Source of the DNA: Hyphomicrobiales bacterium
GTDB lineage: Bacteria > Pseudomonadota > Alphaproteobacteria > Rhizobiales > Rhizobiaceae
Direction of reading: 5' to 3'
DNA: 64,000 bases
NCBI GenBank assembly: GCA_900468285.1
Contig: UBTF01000001.1
Location: 124,001-188,000, forward strand
Positions 43,909 through 53,940 of this stretch are shown here, one piece after another; positions within the stretch are counted from its first letter, which is position 1; each line of letters opens with the position of its first letter. Position numbers and translations under genes: made by a program. The notes beneath the pieces were generated by a model. That model searched no databases. It had not been told where the DNA came from and saw nothing but the letters and a program-made list of their open reading frames with translations.

Positions 43909-44793
43909 ATGTTAGATATCGGCTGGAGCGAGCTGCTTGTGATCGCGGTCGTGCTGATCGTGGTCGTGGGCCCGAAAGACCTGCCGCCCATGATACGCGC
44001 CTTCGGCAAGACGATGGCCGGGCTGCGCAAGATGGCGGGCGATTTTCGCTCCCAGTTCGATGAGGCCTTGAAAGAGGCCGACATGGACGATGTGCGCCAG
44101 ACGATCTCGGACGTTCGCAATCTCAACCCCACAAACTCGCTGCGCGATGCCATGAACCCGCTTCGCCAGCTGGGAAATGAAATCCGCTCCGATCTGCAGG
44201 GTGCAACGACACCGCCAAGCTCGCCAGCAACCAGTGCTCCAGCTGATCTATCCGCTGTCAGCCTCTCCGAGCCTGAAATGAAGCTGCCGGATGGTCCCCC
44301 GGTAATTGCGACAGAGGCTTCGACCGCAAACCCCACGCCTGCAACGGGCCCGGCCACGGCTGCTCCTGCCACGGTCCCGGCGACCGTTGCGCCCGCAGCC
44401 GTCGCCGCAGCCACAGCCCAGGTTCAGCCCGGTGTTGCGGAAAAGCCAAAGGCTGTGCGCAAGCGCGCTCCCACCAAATCCGTGCAGGAAGTCGAGGCTG
44501 AAAAGGTGGCAGCAAAGCCGAAGCGGGTGGCGAAAACCGTTTCCGCCAAGGCCGATGCTCTGGACACGACAAGTGCAAAGACGGTCGTTCCCAAAAGCAG
44601 CAAACCGAAGACGTTGACTGAGGCCGGTGCGAAGATTGGCAAGGCCAAGGCCGCCAAGGCTACCGTCGCGGCTGGCAAGCCGATGGTCGAGTTGGCCAAG
44701 GCCATTGTCGATCAGGGCAGTGCGGAGACAATAGCTGGCCCGACGCCTGCGAAAACAGCAAAGACGGCGAAGGCCAAGAAGGGTGAAGCATGA
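43909..44793 (+). CDS. tatB: Sec-independent protein translocase TatB
   Basis: The 294-residue protein has the TatB transmembrane helix (MLDIGWSELLVIAVVLIVVV), then the GPKDLPPMIRAFGKTMAGLR amphipathic segment, and a long Ala/Pro/Thr/Lys-rich tail (residues about 90-294), longer than in E. coli (171 residues). TatB recognises twin-arginine signals together with TatC. The ATG at 43909 fits the AGGAG upstream. It overlaps tatC by 4 bases (ATGA). Confidence 0.93.
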   Translation: MLDIGWSELLVIAVVLIVVVGPKDLPPMIRAFGKTMAGLRKMAGDFRSQFDEALKEADMDDVRQTISDVRNLNPTNSLRDAMNPLRQLGNEIRSDLQGATTPPSSPATSAPADLSAVSLSEPEMKLPDGPPVIATEASTANPTPATGPATAAPATVPATVAPAAVAAATAQVQPGVAEKPKAVRKRAPTKSVQEVEAEKVAAKPKRVAKTVSAKADALDTTSAKTVVPKSSKPKTLTEAGAKIGKAKAAKATVAAGKPMVELAKAIVDQGSAETIAGPTPAKTAKTAKAKKGEA

Positions 44794-45602
44794 GTGAGGA
44801 CACCGAAGATAAGCCACAGCCGCTTATCGAGCACCTCATGGAATTGCGCACGCGACTGATCTGGTCGCTCGGCGCTTTCTTTGTCGCCTTCATCGCCTGC
44901 TTCGCGGTAGCCAAGCATCTCTTCAACCTGCTTGTCATTCCCTACAAATGGGCTGTGATATGGGCCGGGCTGGATGTTGCCAAGTCTTCGCTGATCTATA
45001 CCGCACCGCAGGAATTCTTCTTCACGCAGATCAAGGTGGCCATGTTTGGCGCTTTGGTGATTTCATTTCCTGTCATCGCCTCGCAGCTTTACAAATTCGT
45101 GGCGCCGGGCCTTTACAAGAACGAGCGGGCGGCATTTCTGCCGTTTCTCATCGCATCACCGCTTCTGTTTCTGCTGGGCGGCGCGCTGGTCTACTTCTTC
45201 TTCACGCCCATGGTCATGTGGTTCTTCCTCGCCATGCAGCAGCTGCCTGAGGACGGCGAAGTTGCCATTTCGCTGATGCCGAAAGTATCGGAATATCTCA
45301 GCCTCATCATGACGCTGGTTCTGTCCTTCGGTCTGGTGTTCCAGTTGCCCGTGGTAACGACGCTTCTGGCGCGTGTCGGACTTTTGACCAGCCAGTGGCT
45401 GCGTGAAAAGCGCAAATTCGCGATCGTTGCAGCTTTCGTCGTTGCCGCTGTGCTGACGCCGCCGGATCCGATGTCCCAGATCGGTCTTGCTTTGCCAGCG
45501 ATCCTTCTCTACGAGATTTCCATCTATTTGGCTCGACTCGTGGAGAAAAAGCGCGCTGAGGAGATCGCAGGCCGGGAGCTTGAAAGTCCCGCTGACGTCT
45601 GA
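44790..45602 (+). CDS. tatC: Sec-independent protein translocase TatC
   Basis: A 270-residue inner-membrane protein with six expected helices. Motifs: LIEHLMELRTRLIWSLGAFF at the N-terminus, APQEFFFTQIKVAMFGALVI and AAFVVAAVLTPPDPMSQIGL. It is the receptor for Tat substrates. It overlaps tatB and ends the tat operon before a terminator. Confidence 0.96.
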   Translation: MSEDTEDKPQPLIEHLMELRTRLIWSLGAFFVAFIACFAVAKHLFNLLVIPYKWAVIWAGLDVAKSSLIYTAPQEFFFTQIKVAMFGALVISFPVIASQLYKFVAPGLYKNERAAFLPFLIASPLLFLLGGALVYFFFTPMVMWFFLAMQQLPEDGEVAISLMPKVSEYLSLIMTLVLSFGLVFQLPVVTTLLARVGLLTSQWLREKRKFAIVAAFVVAAVLTPPDPMSQIGLALPAILLYEISIYLARLVEKKRAEEIAGRELESPADV

Positions 45603-45631
45603 CGGTCAACCATCCGCCAGCTTTTCTCCAG

Positions 45632-45665
45632 ACGCCGGGTCCATTGCCCCGGCGTTTTGTTTTTA
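45632..45665 (+). terminator. Rho-independent terminator after tatC
   Basis: Stem ACGCCGGG with CCCGGCGT, 8-base loop, followed by TTTGTTTTT. Ends the tat operon. Confidence 0.85.
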
Positions 45666-45697
45666 AAGCATGATGCAAATTACGGTCTGGAACCACA

Positions 45698-46981
45698 ATG
45701 CACGACATTAAATGGATACGCGAAAACCCAGAAGCTTTCGATGCAGGCCTTGCCCGCCGCAATGCCGAGCCGCAATCCGCCAGCCTGATTGCGCTCGATG
45801 AAAAGCGCCGTTCCGTCATTCAGACCCTTCAGGACATGCAATCGCGCCGCAACCTTGCCTCCAAGGAAATTGGCGCTGCCATGGCGCAGAATAATGCCGA
45901 GCTTGCTGAAAAGCTGAAGGCAGAGGTTTCCGATATCAAGGAGACCATGCCCCGGCTTGAGGAAGAGGACCGCCAGGTTTCGGCTGAGCTGACCGACGCC
46001 CTGTCGCGCATTCCAAACATTCCCCTTGATGATGTTCCCGTGGGCAAGGACGAGCATGACAATGTCGTTGCCCGCGTTGTCGGCCAGAAGCCCGGCTGGA
46101 ACCATGCAGCCAAGGAGCATTTCGAAATCGGTGAAGCACTCGGCTACATGGACTTCGACCGTGCCGCCAAGCTTTCCGGTTCGCGCTTTACCGTTCTGAC
46201 CAGCCAGATTGCGCGTCTGGAGCGTGCGCTGGGCCAGTTCATGATCGATCTGCACACAGGCGAGCACGGTTATACGGAAGTGTCGTCGCCGCTGATGGTG
46301 CGCGACGAGGTGATGTATGGAACCGGCCAGTTGCCAAAATTTGCCGAAGACCTGTTCAAGACGACGGATGGTCGCTGGCTGATCCCGACTGCCGAAGTGA
46401 CGCTGACAAATCTCGTTGCCGGCGAAATTCTGGAAGGCGAAAAGCTGCCTCTGCGTTTTACCGCCTTGTCGCCGTCCTTCCGTTCCGAAGCCGGATCGGC
46501 GGGTCGCGACACGCGCGGCATGTTGCGCCAGCACCAGTTCTGGAAATGCGAACTCGTATCGATCACGGATGCCGAAAGCTCGATCGAGGAGCTGGAACGT
46601 ATGACGGCTTGCGCTGAAGAAGTGCTGAAGCGTCTGGGCCTGCATTTCCGCACCATAACACTGTGCACTGGTGACATGGGCTTTAGCGCACGCAAGACCT
46701 ACGATCTCGAAGTGTGGCTGCCCGGCCAGAATACCTACCGGGAGATTTCGTCCTGCTCGGTCTGCGGCGACTTCCAGGCACGCCGCATGGATGCCCGTTA
46801 CCGTGCCAAGGGCGAGAAGGCGACGAAGTTCGTCCATACGCTCAATGGTTCCGGCACGGCTGTCGGTCGCTGCCTGATCGCGGTTCTCGAGAACTATTTG
46901 AATGAAGACGGATCGGTAACGATCCCTGAGGTGCTGCTGCCATACATGGGCGGCCTCAAGCGAATTGAGAAGGCTGCGTAG
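45698..46981 (+). CDS. serS: Seryl-tRNA synthetase
   Basis: A 427-residue class II enzyme. An N-terminal tRNA-binding coiled coil spans roughly residues 30-100. Class II motifs 2 and 3 include [20 protein letters not shown] (motif 2) and [20 protein letters not shown] (motif 3). The normal length and motifs support full function. It follows the tat terminator, so has its own promoter. Confidence 0.97.
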   Translation: MHDIKWIRENPEAFDAGLARRNAEPQSASLIALDEKRRSVIQTLQDMQSRRNLASKEIGAAMAQNNAELAEKLKAEVSDIKETMPRLEEEDRQVSAELTDALSRIPNIPLDDVPVGKDEHDNVVARVVGQKPGWNHAAKEHFEIGEALGYMDFDRAAKLSGSRFTVLTSQIARLERALGQFMIDLHTGEHGYTEVSSPLMVRDEVMYGTGQLPKFAEDLFKTTDGRWLIPTAEVTLTNLVAGEILEGEKLPLRFTALSPSFRSEAGSAGRDTRGMLRQHQFWKCELVSITDAESSIEELERMTACAEEVLKRLGLHFRTITLCTGDMGFSARKTYDLEVWLPGQNTYREISSCSVCGDFQARRMDARYRAKGEKATKFVHTLNGSGTAVGRCLIAVLENYLNEDGSVTIPEVLLPYMGGLKRIEKAA

Positions 46982-46993
46982 CGAACCCAGTCT

Positions 46994-47107
46994 CGTCATC
47001 CCGCACTTGATGCGGGATCCAGTCAGACCAAGTCTTTGGTCTGGTAAGAACCTTCTCGCTGCGCAGACGCGCAGCGGCTGGATTCCGGCTCAAGGCCGGA
47101 ATGACGG
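46994..47107. repeat. RIME-like palindromic element, copy 3
   Basis: Three hairpins in series: ATCCCGCA-CTTGA-TGCGGGAT, then AGACCAA/TTGGTCT, then ATTCCGGC-TCAAG-GCCGGAAT, with CGTCATC at the left end and GATGACGG at the right. The first hairpin is the reverse complement of the core of copy 1 at 19427. It lies between serS and surE. Confidence 0.75.
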
Positions 47108-47149
47108 AAGGGGGGAATGCTGTTGAAAGAACTGAAGCGGGAGAACACC

Positions 47150-47926
47150 ATGCGGATATTGCTGACGAACGACGATGGTATTCATGCCGAAGGTCTGGCG
47201 GTGCTGGAGCGTATCGCCCGCACGATTTCCGACGATGTCTGGATCGTGGCGCCGGAAACGGACCAGAGCGGTCTTGCGCATTCGCTGACGCTGTCCGAGC
47301 CGCTACGTCTTCGCAAGATTTCCGACAAGCACTTCGCCTTGCGCGGCACGCCAACGGACTGTGTCATCATGGGTGTGCGGGAAGTGCTGCCGGGCAAGCC
47401 GGATTTGATCCTGTCCGGTGTCAATGCCGGTGCGAACATGGCCGATGACGTGACCTATTCCGGCACCATTGCCGGTGCCATCGAGGGCACATTGCAGGGT
47501 GTGCGCTCCTTTGCGCTGAGCCAGGCCTTTGCCTATACCGGCCACGCGGAACGAGTCGTCCCCTGGGAAGTGGCAGAGACCCATGCGCCAGATCTCATTC
47601 GCAAACTGATCGACGTAGATCTTCCCAGCGAAACCTTCCTCAATCTCAACTTCCCCAATTGCGCGCCTGCCGATGTGAAGGGCGTGAGCGTCACCGAGCA
47701 GGGCAAGCTGGATTTTGGCCTGACGGTCGACCAACGGCAGGATGGCCGTGGCATTCCCTATTACTGGCTCCGCTTTGGCGAACGCCTCGGCAATTTCCGT
47801 GATGGCACCGATATTCACGCTGTCAAGGACGGCAAGATTTCCGTTACCCCGCTCAAGCTTGATCTGACCGATTACACGGTCAAGGATCGCGTTGCGGCAG
47901 CCCTTGGTCTGGGAGTGAAACAGTGA
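47150..47926 (+). CDS. surE: 5'-nucleotidase SurE
   Basis: A 258-residue survival protein. [16 protein letters not shown] at the start carries the metal-binding Asp pair. [16 protein letters not shown] and [20 protein letters not shown] are the other active-site segments. It removes phosphate from nucleoside monophosphates. Start at 47150 is the family start with GGGAGAA upstream. It overlaps pcm by 4 bases, a conserved pair. Confidence 0.96.
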   Translation: MRILLTNDDGIHAEGLAVLERIARTISDDVWIVAPETDQSGLAHSLTLSEPLRLRKISDKHFALRGTPTDCVIMGVREVLPGKPDLILSGVNAGANMADDVTYSGTIAGAIEGTLQGVRSFALSQAFAYTGHAERVVPWEVAETHAPDLIRKLIDVDLPSETFLNLNFPNCAPADVKGVSVTEQGKLDFGLTVDQRQDGRGIPYYWLRFGERLGNFRDGTDIHAVKDGKISVTPLKLDLTDYTVKDRVAAALGLGVKQ

Positions 47927-48576
47927 AATCGGCGATGGTGGAGAAGGAGGGGTTTGCGTCCCTCGTGCTGCGGTTGAGAGCCGAAGGCATCTCCGATATC
48001 GACCTGTTGACGGCGGTAGAGCAGACGCCGCGCTCGCAATTCGTGCCAGCACAGTTCGCCGCCGATGCCTATTCCAGCCGCACCATCCCCATAGACTGCG
48101 GTGCCTTCATGGAAAGCGCCGACATGGCGGTGAAGGCGGTCCACCGGCTTCAGGTCAAGCCAGGCCAGCGCGTGCTGGAAATCGGTACCGGCAGCGGTTT
48201 CATGACGGCCGTTCTGGGGAGACGCGCGGAACGCGTGGTTTCGATCGACCGCTACAAGACACTCGTGCTGCTGGCCCAGAACCGGATGGACGATCTGGGT
48301 ATCCGCAACGTCGTCATTCGTCAGGCGGACGGCACAAACGGTCTTGTCGGCGAGGGCACCTTTGACCGAATCATCTCGACGGCGGCGTTCACCGCCATGC
48401 CCCGCTTCTTTACCGAGCAGATCGTCTCCGGCGGAATGATGATAGCGCCCATCATTCTGGAAGACGGACGCTGCGTGATGACCCGCTTTTCCAAGACCGG
48501 CAGCCGTTTCGAGCGCGAGGAAATGTTCGAAACGCCCTATCTGCCCATCGAAAGCCACATCGCGCGCTATTTATGA
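47923..48576 (+). CDS. pcm: Protein-L-isoaspartate O-methyltransferase
   Basis: A 217-residue PIMT that repairs isoaspartyl residues in damaged proteins. The SAM-binding motif is [20 protein letters not shown], preceded by [10 protein letters not shown] and [10 protein letters not shown] (active-site region). The GTG start overlaps surE by 4 bases. Together with SurE this is a stress and stationary-phase pair. It is the canonical copy; a divergent relative lies at 24807. Confidence 0.95.
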   Translation: MKSAMVEKEGFASLVLRLRAEGISDIDLLTAVEQTPRSQFVPAQFAADAYSSRTIPIDCGAFMESADMAVKAVHRLQVKPGQRVLEIGTGSGFMTAVLGRRAERVVSIDRYKTLVLLAQNRMDDLGIRNVVIRQADGTNGLVGEGTFDRIISTAAFTAMPRFFTEQIVSGGMMIAPIILEDGRCVMTRFSKTGSRFEREEMFETPYLPIESHIARYL

Positions 48577-48733
48577 TAAATCGCAATTTCCCATGGCGAT
48601 GTGGAACGAAGGTCGGTTTTTTCCAACTATCTGATTTATAACTGTTTTAGCGGATTTACTCGCGCCGAAGGCCCGTTTCATGGGCGTTTCATGGTTATCG
48701 AAGTGTCAAAAAAATCGCAAACTGCTTAACGCT

Positions 48734-48749
48734 TTAACGGCGTGGTAAC
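48734..48749. promoter_or_regulatory. CtrA-like site upstream of LytM gene (one mismatch)
   Basis: TTAA-CGGCGTG-GTAAC fits TTAA-N7-TTAAC at 8 of 9 fixed positions. It lies about 130 bases before the start. Another TTAA lies just upstream. CtrA control of envelope genes is known in alphaproteobacteria; here it is inferred. Confidence 0.35.
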
Positions 48750-48879
48750 ACTAACGCGCTTTAATCATATCCATCGACGCATGGTTTTCCCGATCTGGGA
48801 GAGGGGCCTTGCAGAGTGTGGTTAGAGCCGGATCGATCCCGATGCGGCGGTTGGCGTCAGTGTAGATCGAGTCATGCGT

Positions 48880-50475
48880 ATGAGTAATTCGCCCAAAATC
48901 GGAAAATCAATCGCAAAGATGCTCGCAGCGGCATTGCTGGCAAGCGTCGCAACAGGTTGTAGCTCGGACGCCACGCGATTTGGCGGCCTCTTCTCCAGTG
49001 GACCGGACCAGATGACGACGGCTTCCATACCCAACCGTGCAGCCGGTGGCGCGTACGGTCAGGCCCCTGTGCCGCAGGGTGATGTCAATAGCGGCGGCTA
49101 TGCGGCGTCTGGCCCGCAGGGCGGCTACGCGAACCAGAATATGGCTGGCAACCAGCAATATCCCGCCTCTTCGGGCGGCTACGGTTCGGTGCAACCATCA
49201 TCGGCGCGGGCTGCTTCTTCTTCGGCGCCTGTGCAGCGTGCGGAACTTTCACCGCCTTCTCCTTCTTCCAGCCGCGATTCCTCGTCTCGCAGCCAGGCCA
49301 TGTCGCAGCCGCTGCCTTCGGCAACAGCAAGCGCAAGCCCATCTATGGCTTCGGCACGCAGCGCGGCTCCAGTGGCGGACAAGCTGTCCACCGGCTCGAT
49401 CAAGGCCGATGGAAATGGCTGGCATACCGATGGTGCGTCGTCTGTTACCTTGAAGTCTGGCGAAACGATTGCAACGCTGTCGAAGCGTTACGGCGTTCCT
49501 GAAAAGGCGCTCGTAGAGGCCAATGGTCTTTCCAGCGCGTCTGCAGCGGCACCCGGCCAGTCGATCATCATTCCTAAGTTCGGTCAGTCCCGCAACGCGG
49601 CCCGCGCTGCATCGGGCAATATCGATCTGAGCAAGAACAACAACGGCCCGACGCCAACGCGCGGTCCGGAGCAGAACGTGGCCGTACTGCCTTCACAGGG
49701 TGCTGCACGTGACAAGGCTTCGGCAGAAGCAGGCAAGTTGACGCCTCCCGGCGGCAAGCCACTTCCGCCAACCGGAGGCTACAAGGTTCAGACCGGCGAC
49801 AGCCTTGCCAAGATTGCACGTGCAAATGGCGTATCCGTTGCAGACCTGAAGGCGGCCAATGGTATTACGGATGGCAGCATCCGCATCGGCCAGACGCTGA
49901 AAATTCCTGGTGCTGCGACAGATGGCATCAAGACGGCATCCGTGCAGCAGCAGCCGGCAGCCCAGCCTGCAGCACCAAAGGCTGCTGAAACTCCAGCCGT
50001 TGCAAAGGCAGAAGTGCCGAAGGCGCCTGCGGCCGAAGCAAGCGTCAGCGATGTCGAGAAGAAGTCCGACATGGCTTCTCTTGCACCTGAATCCACCGGC
50101 ATCGGCAAATATCGCTGGCCAGTGCGCGGCGCTGTAATCTCCGGCTTCGGCGAAAATGTCGATGGCAGCCGCAATGACGGTATCAACATCTCCGTGCCTG
50201 AGGGTACGCCGATCAAGGCTGCGGAAAATGGTGTCGTCATCTACTCCGGCAACGGTCTGAAGCAGCTTGGCAACACGGTTCTGATCCGCCACGACGACGG
50301 CCGCGTCACGGTTTACGGCAATGCCGCGAACCTTGATGTCCAGCGTGGCCAGAAGGTTCAGCGCGGCCAGACCATCGCCACATCAGGTATGACCGGCAGC
50401 GCCAAGCGTCCACAGGTTCACTTCGAAGTCCGCAAGGATGCGACACCGGTGAACCCTTCCTCTTTCCTTGAATAG
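48880..50475 (+). CDS. LysM/LytM (M23) lipoprotein with degenerate active site
   Basis: A 531-residue lipoprotein with signal AALLASVATGC (lipobox, Cys near residue 27). A long Ser/Gly/Gln-rich segment is followed by LysM domains at about 189-235 and 301-345, then a LytM/M23 domain (412-530). Zinc ligands are missing: HxGID is replaced by N432-D-G-I-N436 and HxH by Q512-V-H514. It is thus likely an NlpD/EnvC-type activator of amidases, not a peptidase. Lipidation plus LysM domains fits an envelope division role. Start 48874 is possible. Confidence 0.88.
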   Translation: MSNSPKIGKSIAKMLAAALLASVATGCSSDATRFGGLFSSGPDQMTTASIPNRAAGGAYGQAPVPQGDVNSGGYAASGPQGGYANQNMAGNQQYPASSGGYGSVQPSSARAASSSAPVQRAELSPPSPSSSRDSSSRSQAMSQPLPSATASASPSMASARSAAPVADKLSTGSIKADGNGWHTDGASSVTLKSGETIATLSKRYGVPEKALVEANGLSSASAAAPGQSIIIPKFGQSRNAARAASGNIDLSKNNNGPTPTRGPEQNVAVLPSQGAARDKASAEAGKLTPPGGKPLPPTGGYKVQTGDSLAKIARANGVSVADLKAANGITDGSIRIGQTLKIPGAATDGIKTASVQQQPAAQPAAPKAAETPAVAKAEVPKAPAAEASVSDVEKKSDMASLAPESTGIGKYRWPVRGAVISGFGENVDGSRNDGINISVPEGTPIKAAENGVVIYSGNGLKQLGNTVLIRHDDGRVTVYGNAANLDVQRGQKVQRGQTIATSGMTGSAKRPQVHFEVRKDATPVNPSSFLE

Positions 50476-50497
50476 GTTTTGCGTCTCAAGGGTCGAA

Positions 50498-50524
50498 AAA
50501 GCCGGGTAATTGCCCGGCTTTTTT
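50498..50524 (+). terminator. Rho-independent terminator after LytM gene
   Basis: Stem AAGCCGGG with CCCGGCTT, 6-base loop, followed by TTTT. It lies between the convergent LytM and mobB genes and could serve both. Confidence 0.85.
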
Positions 50525-50528
50525 GCGT

Positions 50529-51041
50529 TCAGCCGCGCGAAAGGGCGACCGTCTTTTCGATGAAATCAGCAATGGAGGACGTGTCGTCCAGATCGAAAAC
50601 CGGAAGCGTCGCGTCCGGTATGGCATGATCGGCGGCAATTGCGACAATGTGCGGATCGGTTGGCGCAAGCGGCTCTGTCTTGGCGGCCTCCAGCCGCCGC
50701 GCCTCGATCTTGGGCACCGGCTCGTATTTGTATCCTTCGATGAGGACAAGGTCGCAGGGTGCGATGCGCGCGAGAATGTCCTCGAACGAGGGTTCCGGGC
50801 CGCCGCGAAGCTCATGCATGATGGCAAATCGCGTGCCGGATACGATTGTCACCTCATGGGCGCCCGCCTGCCTGTGACGCCAGCTATCGGCGCCCACCTT
50901 GTCGATATCGAAGTCGTGGTGGGCGTGTTTGATGGTGGAGACGCGATAGCCGCGCGCCGTCAGTTCGGTAACGATGCGGACGGCAAGGCCTGTTTTGCCC
51001 GAGTTCTTCCAACCGGAAATTCCGAATACTTTCTGGGTCAT
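50529..51041 (-). CDS. mobB: Molybdopterin-guanine dinucleotide biosynthesis protein MobB
   Basis: A 170-residue P-loop protein. Walker A is [31 protein letters not shown] is a typical MobB segment. It assists the MobA reaction and binds GTP. It overlaps mobA by 4 bases and is the last gene of a four-gene overlapping chain. Confidence 0.93.
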   Translation of the reverse strand: MTQKVFGISGWKNSGKTGLAVRIVTELTARGYRVSTIKHAHHDFDIDKVGADSWRHRQAGAHEVTIVSGTRFAIMHELRGGPEPSFEDILARIAPCDLVLIEGYKYEPVPKIEARRLEAAKTEPLAPTDPHIVAIAADHAIPDATLPVFDLDDTSSIADFIEKTVALSRG

Positions 51042-51670
51042 GCGGTCATGCTCTTGAGGAATGTTTCGGCTGTTGCAAGTTCGTCCGGCGTATTGATGTT
51101 GTAGAACGGGTCGATGCTGGCGGTGGCGCTTTCGAGCGGAGAGAAGGAGACGCCAAGCGTCGCGTGCCGGGCCAGAAAGCTGCGGATGCGGCGGTTGTTG
51201 TCATCCGCCAGCCAAAGCTCCAGATCATCGGCAATGGAGACGGGCCAAAGGCCGATGACCGGGTGGACATGGCCGCTGGATGCCGCAATGACGATCGCGT
51301 CTTGGCCGGTGACATGCTCGCCAAGGCGCGATGCCAGATCCTCCGGGAAAAACGGGCTGTCTGCCGGGACGGTGAGAAAATGCGTTGCCTGCGCCGCATT
51401 GGCCGCAAAGTGGCGCATACCTGCCAGAATGCCCGCCAGCGGACCGGCATGACCGGTCTTGGTGTCGGGCACCAAGGGCAGGTTGAAGGTGTCAGCCCAG
51501 CCTGAGGGCGCGTTGAGGGCGAGCCGGGAAACCTGCGGGGCAATGCGTTCAATGACATGCGAAAGAAGCGGTCTGTCGCCAAGCAAGCTCAGCGCCTTGT
51601 TCGTTCCCATACGTCTGGAAAGGCCGCCGGCCAGAATGAGGCCGGGCGTTTCTGGTCTTGATGTCATCAT
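51038..51670 (-). CDS. mobA: Molybdenum cofactor guanylyltransferase MobA
   Basis: A 210-residue nucleotidyltransferase that adds GMP to molybdopterin. The N-terminal signature [20 protein letters not shown] and the [19 protein letters not shown] region are typical of MobA. It overlaps the MFS gene upstream and mobB downstream by 4 bases each. Two adjacent ATG codons start the frame. Confidence 0.94.
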   Translation of the reverse strand: MMTSRPETPGLILAGGLSRRMGTNKALSLLGDRPLLSHVIERIAPQVSRLALNAPSGWADTFNLPLVPDTKTGHAGPLAGILAGMRHFAANAAQATHFLTVPADSPFFPEDLASRLGEHVTGQDAIVIAASSGHVHPVIGLWPVSIADDLELWLADDNNRRIRSFLARHATLGVSFSPLESATASIDPFYNINTPDELATAETFLKSMTA

Positions 51671-52893
51671 GCTTTGCCTTGCTGCATGGCTTCCTGGTGT
51701 CGGCGTTCCTGAATGCCGGTATAGGCACTTGCCATAAGGGCAAGAACAGCATTGAGCAACATCACCATGAGGAGCGGCATGGTGCCCGCCTCTTTCGACA
51801 GCAGCGAGGAGGCAAGGACAGAAAGTGCCGCGCCACCGCCGATGGTCAGCGCACCGCCAAGGCCAGACGCGGAGCCCGCCAGATGCGGCTGGACATTGAC
51901 CATGCCTGCATTGGCGCTGGGCAATGTGACGCCATTACCGACGCCAATCAGCGCAAGCGGCAGGAAGAACTCGTAGTGGCTATTCAGGCCGAGAAAGGGC
52001 AGGGCGATGGCGCCCATGATGCCGATTGTGGAGATGACGTTTCCGGCGAGCATCATGACGGGAATGCCGATCTGCCGCGCATAACGCCCCGACAGGAAGT
52101 TTCCAAGCATGTAACCACCGGCCATGAAGAAGAACTGCATTCCAAGAATGGCAGGCGTCAGCTCATACAGGACCGAGCCGACAAAGGGCGCGCCACCGAG
52201 AAAGGAGAAGAACAGCCCTGACGTGAAGGTCGAGGTCATGGCATAGCCCCAGAAGCGGGCAGAGCGCAGCAATTGTGGCCATGCCTGAAACTGTTCCGAA
52301 AAGCTTGCGGATTTCTGGCGGTTGGTTTCCCCAAGGTCGAAGAAGACAAGAAAGAGGATGGCCAGCCCGCAACAGGCGACAAGCAGGAAACTGGATTGCC
52401 AGCCGGAGAAATCATTGAGAAAGCCGCCAATGGTGGGACCGATCATCGGCACGACGGACATGCCCATGGTGACATAGCCAATCATCGAGGCCGCACGATC
52501 CGCAGGCACCATATCACGGACGATGGCGCGCGAAAGCACGAAGCCGGATGCAATGACCGCCTGGGAAACGCGGCCAATCATGAAGACGGTGACATTGGGA
52601 GCCAGCGCACAGACAATAGTGGCCGCAATCATGATGACCAGTGCGGCCAGCAGCACCGGGCGACGGCCAAACAGGTCCGAAAGCGGGCCGATGACGAGCT
52701 GCAGGATGGCCGTCGCTGCCAGATATCCGGAAACGGCAAATTGCATGACGGCGTAATCTGTCTCGAAATAGACGGCCATTGCCGCCAGCGAGGGCAGGAA
52801 GATGTTCACGCAAAGGGCGGCGACGCCCGAGACGAGCACCAGCGTTGCGATGTGCGGCGGCGTAGTGCGATCGAGAAACTTGACGCCGGTCAT
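51667..52893 (-). CDS. MFS transporter, Bcr/CflA family
   Basis: A 408-residue 12-helix major-facilitator protein. The motif A region is [20 protein letters not shown], with [20 protein letters not shown] in TM1 and [20 protein letters not shown] in TM2. Bcr/CflA transporters export drugs and small metabolites. It overlaps the EamA gene upstream and mobA downstream by 4 bases each. The ORF opens at 53049, but the start at 52893 sits in an ATGA overlap and fits TM1. Confidence 0.88.
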   Translation of the reverse strand: MTGVKFLDRTTPPHIATLVLVSGVAALCVNIFLPSLAAMAVYFETDYAVMQFAVSGYLAATAILQLVIGPLSDLFGRRPVLLAALVIMIAATIVCALAPNVTVFMIGRVSQAVIASGFVLSRAIVRDMVPADRAASMIGYVTMGMSVVPMIGPTIGGFLNDFSGWQSSFLLVACCGLAILFLVFFDLGETNRQKSASFSEQFQAWPQLLRSARFWGYAMTSTFTSGLFFSFLGGAPFVGSVLYELTPAILGMQFFFMAGGYMLGNFLSGRYARQIGIPVMMLAGNVISTIGIMGAIALPFLGLNSHYEFFLPLALIGVGNGVTLPSANAGMVNVQPHLAGSASGLGGALTIGGGAALSVLASSLLSKEAGTMPLLMVMLLNAVLALMASAYTGIQERRHQEAMQQGKA

Positions 52894-53792
52894 TGAATTC
52901 TCGTCGCTGTCTTTGCCAGTGGCGGCTGTTTGCGGCGGCTCTCGCGATAAAAGGTGTAAAGGCCAGACGCAACAATGATGACCGTGCCGAGCAGGATCCA
53001 CGCCGTCATCTTTTCTCCAAACACGAAATAGCCGATGGAAAATGCCCATATCATGCTGGTGTAGCGGAAGGGCGCGACGAAAGCGATATCACCGCTGCGC
53101 ATGGAAAGAATGACGGCCTGATAGCCGATGACGACCAGAATGGCGGCCATGAAAAGATGAGACCACACATAGCTGTCCATCGGCTGCCATCCACCAAAGG
53201 GCAGAATGAGGGCTGCGCCGAACAAGGTGTTGACCACAGCTGTCGTCATTGTCACCGTCAGTGACGGCACATCGGTATACATGCGCCGCGTCAGGAGATC
53301 GCGCCCGGCGGTGACGAAGACGGCGCCCACGACCAGAAGGGCTGCCGTCGTAAACCCATCCGGGCCAGGCCGCAGAATGATCAGTACGCCAATAAATCCG
53401 ACGAGGATGGCCGTCCAGCGCCGCCAGCCGACCGGTTCCTTGAGGAAGATGGCGGCGCCCAGCGTAACCGCCAGCGGCAGCGATTGCATGATGGCCGACA
53501 CATTGGCAAAGCCCATGGACGCAAGTGCACTGAGATAAAGGATGGATGCCACGACTTCACAGAGGCAGCGAAGCAGGATGATGGGGCGCAGGATCGTCTT
53601 TAGCGGACGCAGCGCGCCCATGTGGCGTGCGATGAAATAGACCAGAACACAGGTCATGACGCCACGCACAAAAAGGATCTGGCCGGTGTTGATGTAGGGC
53701 GTGACGGACTTGGTGAATGCGTCGTTGATCGTAAAGCAAGCCATCGCGAGCGCCATGAGCAAAGCGCCGCGCATATTCTCCGTCAATGCCAT
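52890..53792 (-). CDS. EamA/DMT family transporter
   Basis: A 300-residue drug/metabolite transporter with 10 helices in two EamA repeats, for example LLMALAMACFTINDAFTKSV and AFSIGYFVFGEKMTAWILLG. The substrate is unknown. The start at 53792 (MALTENMRG) is preferred over 53843. It is the first gene of a four-gene chain of overlapping genes ending in mobB. The adjacent moaA gene lies 148 bases upstream on the same strand. Confidence 0.85.
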   Translation of the reverse strand: MALTENMRGALLMALAMACFTINDAFTKSVTPYINTGQILFVRGVMTCVLVYFIARHMGALRPLKTILRPIILLRCLCEVVASILYLSALASMGFANVSAIMQSLPLAVTLGAAIFLKEPVGWRRWTAILVGFIGVLIILRPGPDGFTTAALLVVGAVFVTAGRDLLTRRMYTDVPSLTVTMTTAVVNTLFGAALILPFGGWQPMDSYVWSHLFMAAILVVIGYQAVILSMRSGDIAFVAPFRYTSMIWAFSIGYFVFGEKMTAWILLGTVIIVASGLYTFYRESRRKQPPLAKTATRIQ

Positions 53793-53940
53793 TATTCCAA
53801 ATCCCAGATCCCAAACGGGGCTGCCAAGACGCGCTAAGTGCACATATGACGACTCCGCCCACTCCTCTTACAGTGAATGGGTCGCACGTGGCTACCGGGA
53901 TTTCAATCGAATAATTTCAGCAACATCGAATAAAGCAGGC

